Source: CAZDAW01 sp964503685 (lineage in GTDB: Bacteria > Chloroflexota > Anaerolineae > Anaerolineales > Anaerolineaceae). Taken from it: 22,566 bases of DNA. Positions 22,373 through 22,566 of this stretch are shown one piece after another. The translations under genes and the position numbers were made by a program. Within the stretch, counting starts at the first letter, position 1; each line of letters starts with the position of its first letter. The notes beneath the pieces were generated by a model. It did no database searches. It worked only from the letters and a program-made list of their open reading frames with translations, and was not told where the DNA came from. Location: NCBI GenBank assembly GCA_964503685.1, contig CAZDAW010000049.1:1-22566 (forward strand), given 5' to 3'.

Positions 22373-22566
22373 ACGAAAAAGTGGATTTTTTGTTGTGGTT
22401 GCAGTGTTGATTATGTTGAGCGTGTTGGCAACTGCCTGCTCTCCACAGACGATTGTTGTGACGAAAGAAGTCGAGAAGGTCATTGCTCAAGAGGAAGAAG
22501 ATGGATATCTGGAAATGGACTCTTTTGATTATGGCTATCGTGTTATCTGGCTTGCGGGCTTTACTA
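22373..22566 (+). pseudogene. Lipoprotein (likely ABC solute-binding protein), damaged start, cut by window end
   Basis: AAGGAG (22361-22366) is followed six bases later by ACG instead of ATG, then codons for KKWIF. A run of six T (22386-22391) puts the rest one base out of frame. Removing one T restores a typical lipoprotein signal peptide, VVVAVLIMLSVLATAC, with Cys at 22437-22439, then SPQTIVVTKEVEKVI, the usual mature start of Chloroflexota solute-binding lipoproteins. A basic N-terminus is lacking in the downstream frame alone, and GTG at 22395 would give a poor signal. It follows an isomerase gene, as transporter genes do in sugar operons. It is either a pseudogene or a site of base-calling error. 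What it binds is not visible. Confidence 0.6.

Noticed and set aside
1..22566. CRISPR arrays, tRNA or rRNA genes, insertion sequences, prophage
   Set aside because: No spaced direct repeats, cloverleaf-like sequence, rRNA signature, transposase or phage protein was seen on either strand.

Overview
The window looks like chromosomal DNA from a member of the Chloroflexota, probably class Anaerolineae. This is inference, not proof. It rests on moderate GC, a Thr/Pro-rich linker behind the lipobox of a CapA-type lipoprotein, a solute-binding-type lipoprotein whose mature N-terminus reads VVTKEVEKV, a DUF429-type protein, and a long run of metabolic genes on one strand. No rRNA, tRNA, CRISPR array, transposase or phage gene was seen.

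Layout. 1-4698 (minus): a DEDDh exonuclease, an unrecognised 442-residue protein with a possible nucleotidyltransferase signature, RarA and a histidine phosphatase form a close-packed group. A thiamine pyrophosphokinase gene follows, cut by the window edge, with its own consensus promoter and a TPP riboswitch. 4782-11078 (minus): a probable seven-gene operon starts from a consensus promoter at 11142-11170. It holds a P5C-dehydrogenase-type aldehyde dehydrogenase, a small membrane protein, the two subunits of a glutaconate-type CoA-transferase, a D-2-hydroxyacid dehydrogenase, a HAD hydrolase and a DMT transporter. The set would suit oxidation of proline or glutamate through 2-hydroxyglutarate. 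The transporter has a stop codon just after its coupled start. 11292-14153: a DUF429-type protein (plus strand) faces a CapA-type lipoprotein and a beta-sandwich-like protein (minus).

14154-14608 has no conventional gene but is rich in structure. A promoter-like sequence, a strong Shine-Dalgarno, a 20-codon cysteine-rich reading frame, three competing hairpins and an intrinsic terminator lie in order on the plus strand, like a transcription attenuator. The plus strand beyond the terminator is only antisense to the phosphofructokinase gene.

15793-22566 is a divergent sugar regulon. A LacI-family regulator, a FrlB-like SIS deglycase, a FrlD-like kinase and a class-III aminotransferase run on the minus strand to a strong terminator. 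Opposite them run a broken short-chain dehydrogenase, a TIM-barrel isomerase/epimerase and a lipoprotein gene with a damaged start. Two identical 19-bp operator copies, one at each divergent promoter, tie the two arms together. FrlB and FrlD together point to catabolism of Amadori compounds (fructosamines): the kinase phosphorylates the sugar, the deglycase releases an amine plus glucose 6-phosphate, and the neighbouring phosphofructokinase could carry the hexose phosphate into glycolysis. The plus arm appears to be decaying: two frameshifts and a nonsense codon in the dehydrogenase, and an ACG start plus an extra T in the lipoprotein gene.
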